The position numbers and the translations under genes are program-made. From Thalassia testudinum (lineage: Eukaryota > Streptophyta > Magnoliopsida > Alismatales > Hydrocharitaceae), in assembly GCA_037157565.1 (NCBI GenBank), contig JAZHRO010000013.1, forward strand, positions 115,148,001-115,212,000: 64,000 bases of DNA, read 5' to 3'. Below are positions 21,119 to 31,877 of this stretch, piece by piece. A model generated the notes under the pieces. It was given only the letters and a program-made list of their open reading frames with translations, did not search any database and was not told where the DNA came from. Each line of letters starts with the position of its first letter. The stretch's first letter is position 1.

Positions 21119-22282
21119 GTGCTGGAAGGGAGGTGTTTTGCACGCACGAGTCTTCAGCGACATTTAAAATGTCGCTAAAGACCCACCGGGGGTGTTGCTA
21201 TAGCATTCATGTGCCTCTGTTGGCATGAGGAGGTGAGGCTGTAGTTGGTACAGTGCAAGGAGAGTGTCAGCCGTTGGATCAGGCATGGATGGCTGAGATC
21301 GCGAGGAGATTGTGCACGCTCGTTGGTATTCAAATCACACGCTCGCTAGCATCCAAATCATGCGCGCTTGTTGGCGTTCAAATCACACGCTCACTGGCGT
21401 TCAAATCATGCGCTCACTGGCAACCGTTGGATCCACCATCGTGCAGCTGGGAGGCGCCTGCAGGTCATGCCCTCGCAAATTCAAACGTGCACGCATTGCG
21501 CCTTTGAGAACATCCAACGACCGAGAGCACATCCGATCATCTTAAATGAGCACCTCTGATTGCGCGCATGCGATCTAGCATGCCTCCTTGCGTCGCTAGG
21601 TGGCATCAGATAATGTGTGAGTAATCTCGACCGCTCGATCAAGATCGAGCAGTCCAATTTCGCCGGTAATAGAGCGGGCACGAAGGATTGAGGCTAGAAC
21701 CCACTCCTCTCATTTAAGGAGCTGGTGCACTACCGTTTGCCCACTGAGCAACTTGGTCGTGTAGAGATGAGGTGCAGCCACACGCCTCGACCGTTGGATG
21801 AAGATCCAATGGTTGAGATGAAGCCTTCCTTGTGCTTTGGAGGAGAAACCGGTCGATGTAGAGCGTTTCTCAGCTATTTGATTGAGATCCAACGGCTGGG
21901 ATCACTCCTTGCGTGAAGCTGGGGAGGCTGTGGCTTATGTAGGGCAGCCTGGATGGCACCACGTGGCGCCATCTGGGTCGTCCATCTTCTTCTTCTTGTA
22001 GAGGATGCTATGGAGCTCTAATCGAGGTGATTTTTGCACTGACGAACTGCAATCGTCACTTCGAATCCATCTATACGGTCGGATTCTTCATTCAAAGCCC
22101 ATAAAGATCTCGCACTGCCTCCTAGCCATATAAAATGTTGGAATTAATGTACATAATATACAACTATCCTAAATACAATGCAAGGAATGTTATGCAATAT
22201 TTATACTATGATATGCAATGCTAGGCCTAAGAACTATCATAAATAAGCATTTTATCATGAATTCATGCGTGTTTATTAGGCA

Positions 22283-24060
22283 TGACTAACTATCTTGACC
22301 GGTTTAGCCAGACTCACCTCTCCCCTGGTCAGGGATATGCCTTAGAGTCCAAATACCTAGGAGATCAATCCTATCCTCGAAATCACTTTGTAGATCATCC
22401 TAATTTCACTCGACCCACTTCACCTTCTTATTGGGATAACCCTACACCACCCAACCAAGGATATGATTCTTACCCTAGATATTCAAATGATAGATATTCT
22501 AATTTAACTGAGAGAAATCCTAGAAATTATTATCCTCAACCCACTCAAACCCCTGACCATGGCAGTGATCTTGAGATCACCCAATTACTCCAAGCAGTCC
22601 AGGAGATGAGAGAAGCTAATAAAAGAAATATGGATAACCTGACAAAACAGCTTAATAGAATTCGGAAAGCACAAGGTGATAAACCTAGTTCGAGTGTGCC
22701 ACAAGTTGGTGGTAAGCCATTCAAGGTTGAGGATACAACCTTAAATATGACATCTTACTCAGTCCCAACCTCTACATACATCGAGCCCACCCACCAGCCC
22801 TATGATTATGCAGAACAGATCCTATTTAGGCCTACAACTAAACTAATAAATAATTTTGATATCCCAAAAATTGACTTTGAGGCGGAAGACTCATTGGAGG
22901 AATTATATCTTGATTTAGGCCATGAATTGCAATCATTCTATTTTATGGAACCAATCCATGGTAGGCTAGAGTATGAGTCCTTTATGTTTAAAGATGCACA
23001 ATTGGACATTGAGGATGATCCTAAGTCTAATATTACAAAAATTGTGGGTGAACTTGAACTAAGGAAGGATGAACAAGGTCAAGATCAGGAACAAATGGAA
23101 GAAACATTACATGGAAACAGAGAGATTGGCCCCTACTATGCAATTTTTCTAATCATATGTGCTTCGAAGATTCAAGCTCCATACCTGGGGTCGACTCAAA
23201 TGATTTTTCTAACTCAACTCCCCTAGAAGTTGAATCCATTCCCACTTCCACACTATCCGATTCTCAGCCATCTCTCCCACTTATCCAGGATTCTAATGGA
23301 CCACTCTTTAAGGATTACAAATTGATGTGGAGATACCTAATTCTGCACGTTCTGTCTCTGATTCTGACCCCTAATAGCATGTGAAAGAACAAGACAAACA
23401 ATCCCCTTATGAAAAAGACATTCAAGAAATTGCAGAATTATTGGGGATGACTTATGATGATTTATCTGAGGAAGCAAAGAACGTAATTGAATCATGGAAT
23501 TTTGAGGAGTTTGATTTGATTGATGAGAAACAGGAAGACATGCCCTCAGAAGATGTAGTTCAAGAGAAAGACAATTGGGATCAAATTCAAAAGTCCACAA
23601 AACTAAAAGAATTTAAGGTTTTGATTAATCTAGATTCTAATCTTACTTCCCCTGGGGCAATGATTCTAAGGAATAACGAATTTCCATCATTACATTTGAG
23701 AATTTGCATCACGAATTAAAACAAAATTTGGGCGACTTGAATGAGATTTTTTATCACCCCAGGGATGAGATTAAGGATTTTGATTCGAATATCCAGCATG
23801 ATTTGGGTAAATTCAGAACTATTGAGATGGACCACTGGATCTTATTTGACTCACCTACTCTACATCCATCTACACCTGACTTAACTTACGAAATGGTTTC
23901 TTATACCATTTCAAACTACACTCGAGTTCCTTCTTTCATTTCCCATCACTTTCAGGATCCGTATAATTTATTCCCTACTGACCGCTATTTACCCACCTCA
24001 TCTACATTACTAATGCATCACTTCTTAATTAAGGTTACCACTATCTACTTTCCACTCTAG
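22283..24060 (+). pseudogene. Non-autonomous element protein, broken
   Basis: Three overlapping pieces in different frames (22282-23226, 23381-23719, 23704-24060) look like one former protein. The N-terminal part is Tyr/Pro/Asn-rich ('YPRYSNDRYSNLTERNPRNYYPQP'-like), followed by a helical stretch 'ITQLLQAVQEMREANKRNMDNLTKQLNRI' (about 22576-22665). The middle and end are acidic ('EIAELLGMTYDDLSEEAKNVIESWN', about 23415-23500). Its layout parallels the BC protein. I do not recognise the family. The helical 'EMREAN..NMDNLTKQL' piece resembles the coiled segment near the end of Athila gag, so a gag origin for that part is possible. Confidence 0.5.
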
Positions 24061-24909
24061 CACCCGCACTTATTTTTCTATCTTTTGTACCACCTGGCTG
24101 CAAATAATTCCAAGCCCATTTATTGTATTTTCCGACCGTTTGGGCTTGGTATTCACCATCAACTGATCCGCATTTGTGGATCACTGATTCATGGGCCGTA
24201 TGATCATATCTTCATTTTAATCCTGACTCAACCCATTAATTTAATCATTCATTTTTGGGTTTAGGTCCGACAAATAACGTTAAACTTAGCACTAGCTGGG
24301 AGGCAACCCAGTATTCTTTACAGGTAGTTTTACATTTTCTTTATCCAAGTTAACCTAGATTAACACACTCAGTCAGGTGATATCCTCTCCTCTTGCTTAT
24401 TACTTTTTTATTTTTCAGTGTACATTTCAATGAGAACGTTGTAATGAATAGGCATTGGGGGGTGGACATTGCATGTCTTATATGTCAAACAAAGAAAAAA
24501 ATTGCATTCATGCATAAAGAATTTTTATCAAGAAGATTTTATTAGAGACTTATTCTTAAGTTGATTCCTAAACTTAGAATCCATCACAATTTCAAACTTA
24601 CATGTAGAATTTGCAATGGACCCTCTGTGAGGATCGATAGACATCTTTAGTTTGTGGAGAAGAAGCATGCTTCTTCTCCAAATCCCTTGGATAGTAAATA
24701 GGGAGTTAGGCAAATAATCTTCTAGTACATCCACCAAACAAGTGTGAGGTGAGAGTAGAAAGTCTACCGGTGCTCTAAGGCTAATATGAGGAATCTTAAT
24801 TTCTGGATAACTGGATAATGATACTCAGAGTTAGGCACAGTTTTCGCTCTTGGTTCCTACGTATAAATTCTGTGTGTGAATTTTTAGAGAGCCACCAAAT
24901 AAGGCATAT
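24061..24909 (+). other. 3' noncoding region of the 22283 fragment
   Basis: No gene. It includes the hairpin at 24164-24183 (arms TGATCC and GGATCA) with one compensatory pair change relative to BC, the GGGAGGCAACCC block, the internal PPT-like run, and a CCACCAAA motif at about 24892. Confidence 0.6.
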
Positions 24910-25959
24910 CAGATGTGCATGTAGGTTAGATACAAGTTGGTGATAATCCTAGGGTTTTTTGTTTTTTTCTTCTTCAGCAGACCACGAAATTAAGACCAAT
25001 TCTCTAATAAAAATTGGAATTAGAATAGGCTGAAATTTGGCAAGTAGATTTATTTTTCAATTATCTTTCCATAGAATATTTTTTTATAATTTTTACTATT
25101 TCAACCAAATTTGTAGAGATTTTTAAATGTAAAGGGGTCAAATCTGGAATTTTGACCCTTGGTCGATTTTTCAAATTGAAACAGTATCAAATGACTTTGA
25201 AAATTTTGGAAAAAATATGAAATTAAATATAATGAGATCAGCTTTCAAACCCCACCAATTTTAGTTAAAACAGATTCACGAATTGCTTGGAATTGCTTTT
25301 GGAATTTTGAAAATTTTCAAATCTGGGTCAGTCTGACCCCCTTGCAGTTCACGAATTTTTAAAAATTTTGTACTTAGAATTTTTTTTAAATGAATGGCCC
25401 AGTTTGAAAGATGGTTTGAAAATGAAGGTATAGCTTGAATTTCAGAATTTTTCGTTCACTAATTTTTTGACAATTGAATTTTTAAATCAGAATTTGAAGT
25501 CTAGCCGAAAATCAGAGGGTGGTGGGAAAGCTCTTAAAAGGTGTTTGAGTTTAAAATTCAAACTATCCACCAATTTTTTTTTTCAAAAATATTTTTTTTA
25601 TCAAAGGATTTTCACTTTTTTTTTTTGGCTTTTTCAAAACTAACCTAGGATTCAAAAAGAAACCTAATCTAACCACCTAGAGTTTTTTTTCTTTGATTTT
25701 TTTTCTTTATCATGAAAATAAATAGGCTTTTTTTCTCTTTTTTTTCAAGTAAATCTAACCTAGGGTTCAGAAAGGGAAATCTTAATCTAAGATGAGATGT
25801 GCTCTTGATTTTTGTTTTAATCTGCGCTCGTTGCATGCGCAGATTCCCATTTTTCCTGTTTTCCTGTACATCAAAAGACAAGCAGAGGAAGATTTGTCAG
25901 TGATAGCTCAAAAGATCGAAATCAAAAATGTTGTTGCCTCCCCAGCAATGGCACCATTC
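24910..25959 (-). other. Minus-strand leader and PBS downstream of LTR O
   Basis: On the minus strand, TGGTGCCATTGCTGGGGAGG (25937-25956) lies three bases after the LTR end at 25960. The roughly 1 kb beyond it matches the leader of element Q (43071-44110), including 'tttgatttcgatctttt' and 'atcactgacaaatc'. It is the start of an internal region that is cut off at about 24910. Confidence 0.75.
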
Positions 25960-28119
25960 TGTTGGGACTCGTAAAGTGCATTTTTGATAAGAAAAAGCGT
26001 TGTAGTATAGTGCACAATACGATCAACAAAAATATTTATAAAGATAATGAGACTTGGAGTCCTGGTCATTTATCTCTGGGAGGCATTTATGGAAATGCAG
26101 ATTTGAAATCAATCTCTTTCGCTCTACTTACTTAAAATATCATGTCGGTTTATGGTGATTTATGTATTGATGTACGACATGCTAGTTGCCAAAACATGGT
26201 AATTAAAACATGCAACTTCAATCACACCAAAAGATGATAACTAGGCACATGGTAATTTTCAACATATATATTTACATATATAAAAGATGATGATGATATC
26301 AGAGTTGCAGAGCATAAGTAGATGAATGCTTGTACAGGGAAATAAAACTACTCGCTACTAGAAAATGGCTGCATACGTGAATCTATGGGGGGATTTTGCA
26401 TGCATCATTGGGGGAGAAATAAGGAACTACACTATTAAATAATAAATAAAGCATGTAAATCTAAGAAGAACTATAATCTAATCTAACAGAAATAAGGGCA
26501 CTCGGAGGTGGCTCCGATGGCCTTTGAGTTGGTTGAGAGGAGGAGGGGCGGCCAATGGTGCTTAGGCCAGCCCTTAGAGAGAGGTTGGAGAGGTGATCCA
26601 GCATCTTGGCGTGGAGGTGGTGGTGGCCATGGTGAAGCTACTCGTGGACATGGAGGTGGAGTGGATGTGGAATGAAACTAAGCTAAATGGAACCAAGAGT
26701 GGATGGGTGCAAATGGCCACCCCTTAAGTCATTTTATAGACCTAAGAAAGGCTCTCTAGAGAAGTGTGGAACTCTCTAGAGAGAGCTCCAAGAGTGGTCG
26801 GCCAAAGAGAGAGAGAGGTGGTTTTTAGATCCACCATTTGTGGATCTACAATTTGAATGTCTCTTGGTTGCTAATTTTAGCAACCAAGAGTGGCGCCACC
26901 ATTGGAAGAACCTAGAACACTCTAGGTGGTGTGGGAGTGCATGAATGGGTGTGTGTGTGTGTTTGTGTGGCCATGCCCTATGTGGCTAAGTAATCTAGGT
27001 TAGGTCCTAAGGGGGTTTGGGTTGGTGTAGGTTTTAAATTAGGGTTGCAAACCCTAATTGTTAAGGGGTAATTGCAATTAAACTTAACACAAGTTTAATT
27101 GAATGAGTGTGAACCTGATTGGAAGTGAAATAACTCAATTAGGTTGCGCTTAGGTCAATTAGACTCTCACTGAGTCCAATTGGACTTGTATGGGTGGAGA
27201 TCTGAGCTCAATTGATCTCTATGAGTCCAATTGACTAGGCAATGGTAATTGATTATGATCTAAGTCAATTAGGTTTAGTGAGGACCTAATTAGGTCCTTA
27301 GGGAGGTCTAGAGGTGATGTACCAGGGTTAGGGTACCTTAATTTAGGTTCCTAGGGGGTTAGAATTGGGTTTAGGGAGCTAGAGATCCAAGATGAAGGCT
27401 TGAATCTCAAAACAGGAACTAGAGAGCAGTTCCAGACGTCCAATAATTATATCAGATGACTTATACTCAAAAATCAAAAGTCCAAACTTCAATTCTGGAT
27501 GTCTAATTAGAGTCAACAAGGATTTTAGGTTCTGTCATGGGTATTCTGCAGAAATTGGACGTCTGACCAAGTGTCTGGACGTCCAATAACACTACAGAAG
27601 TGGGTTTAAGGTGTGCAGGACTTGGATAAGGGTTCTAGACGTCCTATACTCATCTGGATGTCCAGATAGAGGTTGGAATTAGGATTTTATGGTTTCCTAG
27701 GGTGTGGTGACCTAATCTAAGGGTGGCTAAGGCTTGGGGAAGCTTCTAGGCTATCCTAGGACTAGGATGGTCCTAAGTTCTTCATAATCTGCTACTTTAT
27801 TCCTACTTAATAGAATAGCATACCTTAATTCCCTTACATTATTATCTACTACATATAATCTAGGTCTTCTGCTCCAACTCTACTGCAACACCAGTTATTC
27901 TTTATTCTTTAGATCCAACTTCAGATCTAGCTTCTGATCAGCTTATTACCCGCAATTGACATAATGCGCCTAATCTGTACATTATAGCATTATTTTGTGC
28001 ATAGCTAAAAGAAAGCAGTAAAGGTGCTAGTAATGCTTATGCATGCATGAATTACCCTAACTTATGCTAAGTCCTAGCCTAATTTAGGTCAATTAAAACC
28101 TATGATTGCTGTGCAATCA
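25960..28119 (-). repeat. LTR O, flanked by both a PBS and a PPT
   Basis: 2160 bases. Its minus-strand 5' end TGATTGCACAGCAATCA (28119-28103) abuts a PPT, and its 3' end (25960) abuts a PBS. It is the same family as LTR Q, which carries an extra internal duplication. It contains a 30-base palindrome at 26861-26890 (arms CTCTTGGTTGCTAA/TTAGCAACCAAGAG), a TATA on minus at 26732-26738, and a cluster of GACGTCC/GACGTCT motifs at about 27430-27660. Confidence 0.85.
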
Positions 28120-28158
28120 TACCCCCATGCCTAAATCTTGCTGGTCCCTAGCAAATGC
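28120..28158 (-). other. Element O PPT and pre-PPT hairpin
   Basis: Read on minus: stem TTGCTAG-GGAC-CAGCAA (two stem positions changed relative to the perfect copies), then GATTTAGGCATGGGGGTA directly against the LTR start TGATTG. Confidence 0.75.
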
Positions 28159-30379
28159 AAGACTAAATTATTCATATAAGGGTCCCTGAGGGATTGATTA
28201 TTTTATGAAGTGTATGCCGGATTGGGGGAACACCGACAAGTGAACTGACTATTACCCCGCCCCAAGACCGGGATTGGGGGCAAAGAACTACCATTACATT
28301 AGCAAGCAGGGGGTTGTTTACTTCCTAATTATAGACGACTAATCACATCACAAAACGGGAGCCTAATATTAGTTGCGGGGCAGAGTCGGGAATTTCAGAG
28401 TGAACAAGCAACCCGGAGTGAATGGGGCCGGGTATTTGGTAAATCCGGGGAGTTTATTAACGAAAATCTGAATGCCTAGAGATTTTTCTCCTTTTTGTTT
28501 TCAACCTATGCTCTAGAAATCCAGACAATCGTGAAAGTGTAGCTATGCAGCTTTTGCAACAGATTTGAGTGAAAAACTAATTCACCTATAAATCCTGTAC
28601 TTGACCCCTAGTAAAAATTCTAGCGGGATAGGCGGACTTCTTCCCTCTGGGTATTCAAGATATTCTATGAATTCCACCCGACTTTAAGCTTAGGTAGAGA
28701 ATCTTAGAGGGAAAAGATTATATATTTGGTGGCTCACTCTAACTTGGTGCTACATATAAATTAGTACTTCAGAATCTAGATTCCCAAATTATTATGTAAC
28801 TCAACTCAGAGAAAGACGAGAAAAACTATGCTTTCTTTTTGTGGTTCCTTTGTATTCATTCTCTCTTTTTCTTTTTCTTTTCTTTTCTTTCCTTTTCTTA
28901 GAGCTCACAATCTCACCAGATTTACATGTGCATTCCGTATTTGGTGGTCTCACATGGCATTACTGCATTAATTGAGTTTCCATAACCCTAACACTAAGTC
29001 AAAATTCCTCAGCCAGTATTCGGGTAGTTAGAAACACAAGAAAGGTGGGTTAAGGCCATATTTGGTGGATCTCAAATTTATTTGATGGTATTGCCTCAAT
29101 ACAAGTGAAATAAACACTAAATATTCACACCCTTTTTTTCTTTGCTTTTTCTTCTTTTTCTAATTTTTTTTCAATTTTTCTTTCTTTTCATATTTTTTTA
29201 TTTTTATTTATTATTATTTTTCAACATAACACAACTAGCACACATCCATGAACTTTATTGAGGAGGCATTATTAGGGATTGGTATTACTCATTTGGTGGC
29301 TTATTTGGTGGAAGTGCCTACTTACGGCACCGGGAGAGATGGATAGGACGGTGTATTTCTGACCTTGACATCAGTACCCTCCTTCAGCCGAGGATTCCAT
29401 AAAGAATGGTCGTAACCATCCACCTTAGCCTTTGTTTTAAGAAAACTCGCTCTCTGCATATTTGCCTTATTTGGTGGCTCTCAAAATTTTGCACAAAAAT
29501 GTATACGCAGGAACCGAGAGCGAAAACTATCCCTAATCTCTGGGTATCATCACCTAATTATCTAGGATTCCAGATTCCTTACACTAATCTTAGAGCACCA
29601 ATACACTCTACTCTCATCTCACACTGATTGGTGGATTTTTGGAAGAAGATCTGCCTGACTCCTAAAGCACTGTCCAGGGGTTCAGGAAAAGAAGCACTGC
29701 TTCTTCTCAATAGACTAAAGATGTTTATCAACCTTCACTGTGAATCCATTGTAAATTCCACGTGTGTGTGAAAAATTATACTGGATTCTAGATTACAGGA
29801 ATCAACTAGAGGATAAAATCCCTAATGCATTCTCTTAATAAGATAATCTTATTCATGGATGCACTATGTATATATGCTATAAACAAGTAACCTCGTATAT
29901 TGGTACTTTATGAAATTTTTCCTTTTGGGTTACATTCAGCTTGACCCTAAATTTAGAACAAAAAGTGAGTGGGTGAGTCGAAAGTGGCTGTTGCGGACGA
30001 TTTTTAGCTCCAATGCAAGCATTGGAGGTGGAGTTGGTTGTTCTTTCATTTAGGGTCCTAAAGTACATTTGACATGCAACTCCGAGGTTTTCCTAAAGGT
30101 TGGCATAAAAATTTTTCAGTTTACTGTACCTACCCCCACACCCCCATGCCTAGGTTCTTGCATGTCCTCATGCATGAATATAAAAGAAGATAAATACAGC
30201 AGGGAGTAATGGGTAGAAATCACCTGGAATTGCTCCTGAAATTTTAACGTTCAGCATCGGCCAACCTAACAGTATGCAATATGCGAAAAGGAAATATGCT
30301 ATGCATAAAAATGGTATGTATAAGTGATGAATGCGGAGTAGATGCTGAGTTTAACGCCTCCAGCTGAGCGAAAACTCAA
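28159..30379 (-). other. Element O 3' noncoding region
   Basis: 2.2 kb without a supportable gene. A second PPT-like block lies at 30131-30150 (minus: GGCATGGGGGTGTGGGGGTA). CCACCAAA (minus) recurs at about 28717, 28940, 29069, 29291, 29303 and 29469. The stretch 29299-29425 is strongly conserved with P 34418-34547. A T/C-rich tract is at about 28860-28900 and another at 29130-29220. The lineage's post-pol block is at about 30330-30365. Confidence 0.6.
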
Positions 30380-31877
30380 TCACACATCCTCAATAAGATG
30401 AATGATCTCATTAGCTGGAGGAGGTTCTTGGGCCAAAAATGGCTTGAGGCGCTGGTCATTTACCGTAGATATATGCCTAGATTGTGGGTCTCTGATTTGG
30501 ACTACCCCATTAGGATATGGGTGAATCACAACATATAGGCCAGTCCACTTGGACTTAAGCTTCCCTGAAAAAAATTTCAATCGCAAATCAAACAACCAGA
30601 CTTGCTGGTCGGGCATGAATGCTTTTCTCCAGATGTGGCGGTCATGAAAGGCCTTGGTCATGTCCTTGTATATCAATGCATTCTCATAGGCCTCCCACCA
30701 GATCTCTTCTAATTCGCTGTGCTGGAGTTTCCATTCTTCACCTCTTGCATCGAGGTCAAGGTTACATTTTTGCACCGCCCAAAAGGCGTGGTGTTCCAGC
30801 TCTACAGGATGGTGACAGGCCTTCCCATATACCATACGATATGGTGACATTCCAAGTGGGACCTTGTATGCGGTTCAATATGCCCAAAGTGCATCAACTA
30901 ATTTATCGGACCAGTCCTCCCTGTCTGGTCTAACCATCTTCTGGAGAATCAACTTGATCTGACGGTTAGACACTTCAGCCTGCCCATTGGTCTATGGGTG
31001 ATACGGGGTGGCTATACAGTGATGTACCCCGTATTTCTTTAATAATGACCTAAAGTAGGCGTGGATGAAGTGGCTTCCCCCGTCGCTAATCAGAGCGCGA
31101 GGTATTCCGAATCTTGCGAAGATGTATTCCCGTACAAAAGAAATGACGGTCTTATGATCAACACATCTCGCCGGGATGGCCTTGACCCACTTCAAGACAT
31201 AGTCAACAGCTAGTAATATGTACTCGAAGCCATGCGAGTTCGAAAAAGGGCCCATAAAATCGATGCCCCAGACGTTGAACACTTCTACAACCATGATGGA
31301 CTGGAGTGGCATCATGTCTCTCCTAGTCATAGAACCGATCGACTGGCATCATTTGCAGTGCTGGGCGTATTCGTGTGTATCTCTGAAAATAGTTGGCCAG
31401 AAAAATCCCGATTGCAAAATTTTTGCAGGGATTTTCCATCATGAGAAATGACCACCACAAGCATCATTGTGGCAAAAATATAACACACTGGGGATCTCAG
31501 AATCTGGGATGCATCTTCGAATAATCTGATCTGCTCCAATGCAGAAGAGCAATGGGCCATCCCAGAGGTAGAATTTGGCCTCCACAGTAAATTTGAGTTT
31601 CTGGTCCTTGGATAGGTTCGCGGGAATCTTGCCTGCAGCAAGATAGTTTTCAATATCCACGTACCAGGGAAACTCAACAGAGTGAACTGCCAAAAGGGAT
31701 TCATCCAGAAATTGGTCGTAGATAGGCAGGGAATAAGGAATGTGGGCTGGGTCCAATCTGGATAGGTGATCTGCCACAACATTCTACTTTCCGACCTTGT
31801 CACGAATTTCAATATCAAATTCTTGCAATAGAAGGATCCATCTAATGAGCCGGGGTTTGGCATCCTTCTTTGCCAAC
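30380..31877 (-). pseudogene. Element O integrase and end of RNase H
   Basis: Minus strand from 31877: '[27 protein letters not shown]' (end of RNase H, about 31877-31795), '[15 protein letters not shown]', the HHCC finger 'CHNDACGGHFS ... HCK*CQSIGSM' (about 31475-31335), '[11 protein letters not shown]', 'LISDGGSHF', '[17 protein letters not shown]', then '[19 protein letters not shown]' and '[28 protein letters not shown]'. Stops: TAG 31784-31786, TGA 31349-31351, TAG 30992-30994, TGA about 30875-30877. It is cut at 31877 by the insertion of P; the remainder is at 63525-64000. Confidence 0.88.

Larger units (their letters stand above)
8090..22282 (-). mobile_element. LTR of element Y (minus strand), split by nested insertions
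   Basis: The LTR consists of 8090-9125 and 20224-22282 (about 3.1 kb). Its 3' end (TGAAAGAG at 8090 on plus) sits next to the PBS, and its U5 motif, reading 'cctccctgtggag' on minus, is at about 8225-8238. U3 on the right carries a minus-strand TATA (21111-21118), a near-perfect palindrome at about 21151-21182, and a G-box palindrome at 21952-21973. Parts of U3 resemble the A/B/C LTRs (repeated gatcCAACGG motifs, same palindrome order), so Y belongs to a related family. The right boundary rests on 'TGCC' on minus and is approximate. The GC-rich stretches at 8640-9120 and 20224-20640 contain no supportable gene. Confidence 0.65.
22283..24909 (+). mobile_element. Fragment of a second non-autonomous element
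   Basis: The fragment begins mid-protein next to LTR Y and ends abruptly at about 24910, where a minus-strand leader begins. It contains a broken reading frame to 24060, the lineage's post-coding block 'CTAGCTGGGAGGCAACCCAG' (about 24285-24304), a PPT-like run GGCATTGGGGGGTGG at about 24451-24465, and 3' noncoding sequence that closely matches, in reverse orientation, the O 3' region around 29460-29800. Neither LTR of this element is present. No pol motifs were found. Confidence 0.7.

Noticed and set aside
28860..29220. T/C-rich tract as a terminator or microsatellite of note
   Set aside because: Irregular low-complexity sequence in O's 3' noncoding region without unit structure. Similar tracts occur in P; nothing specific to claim.
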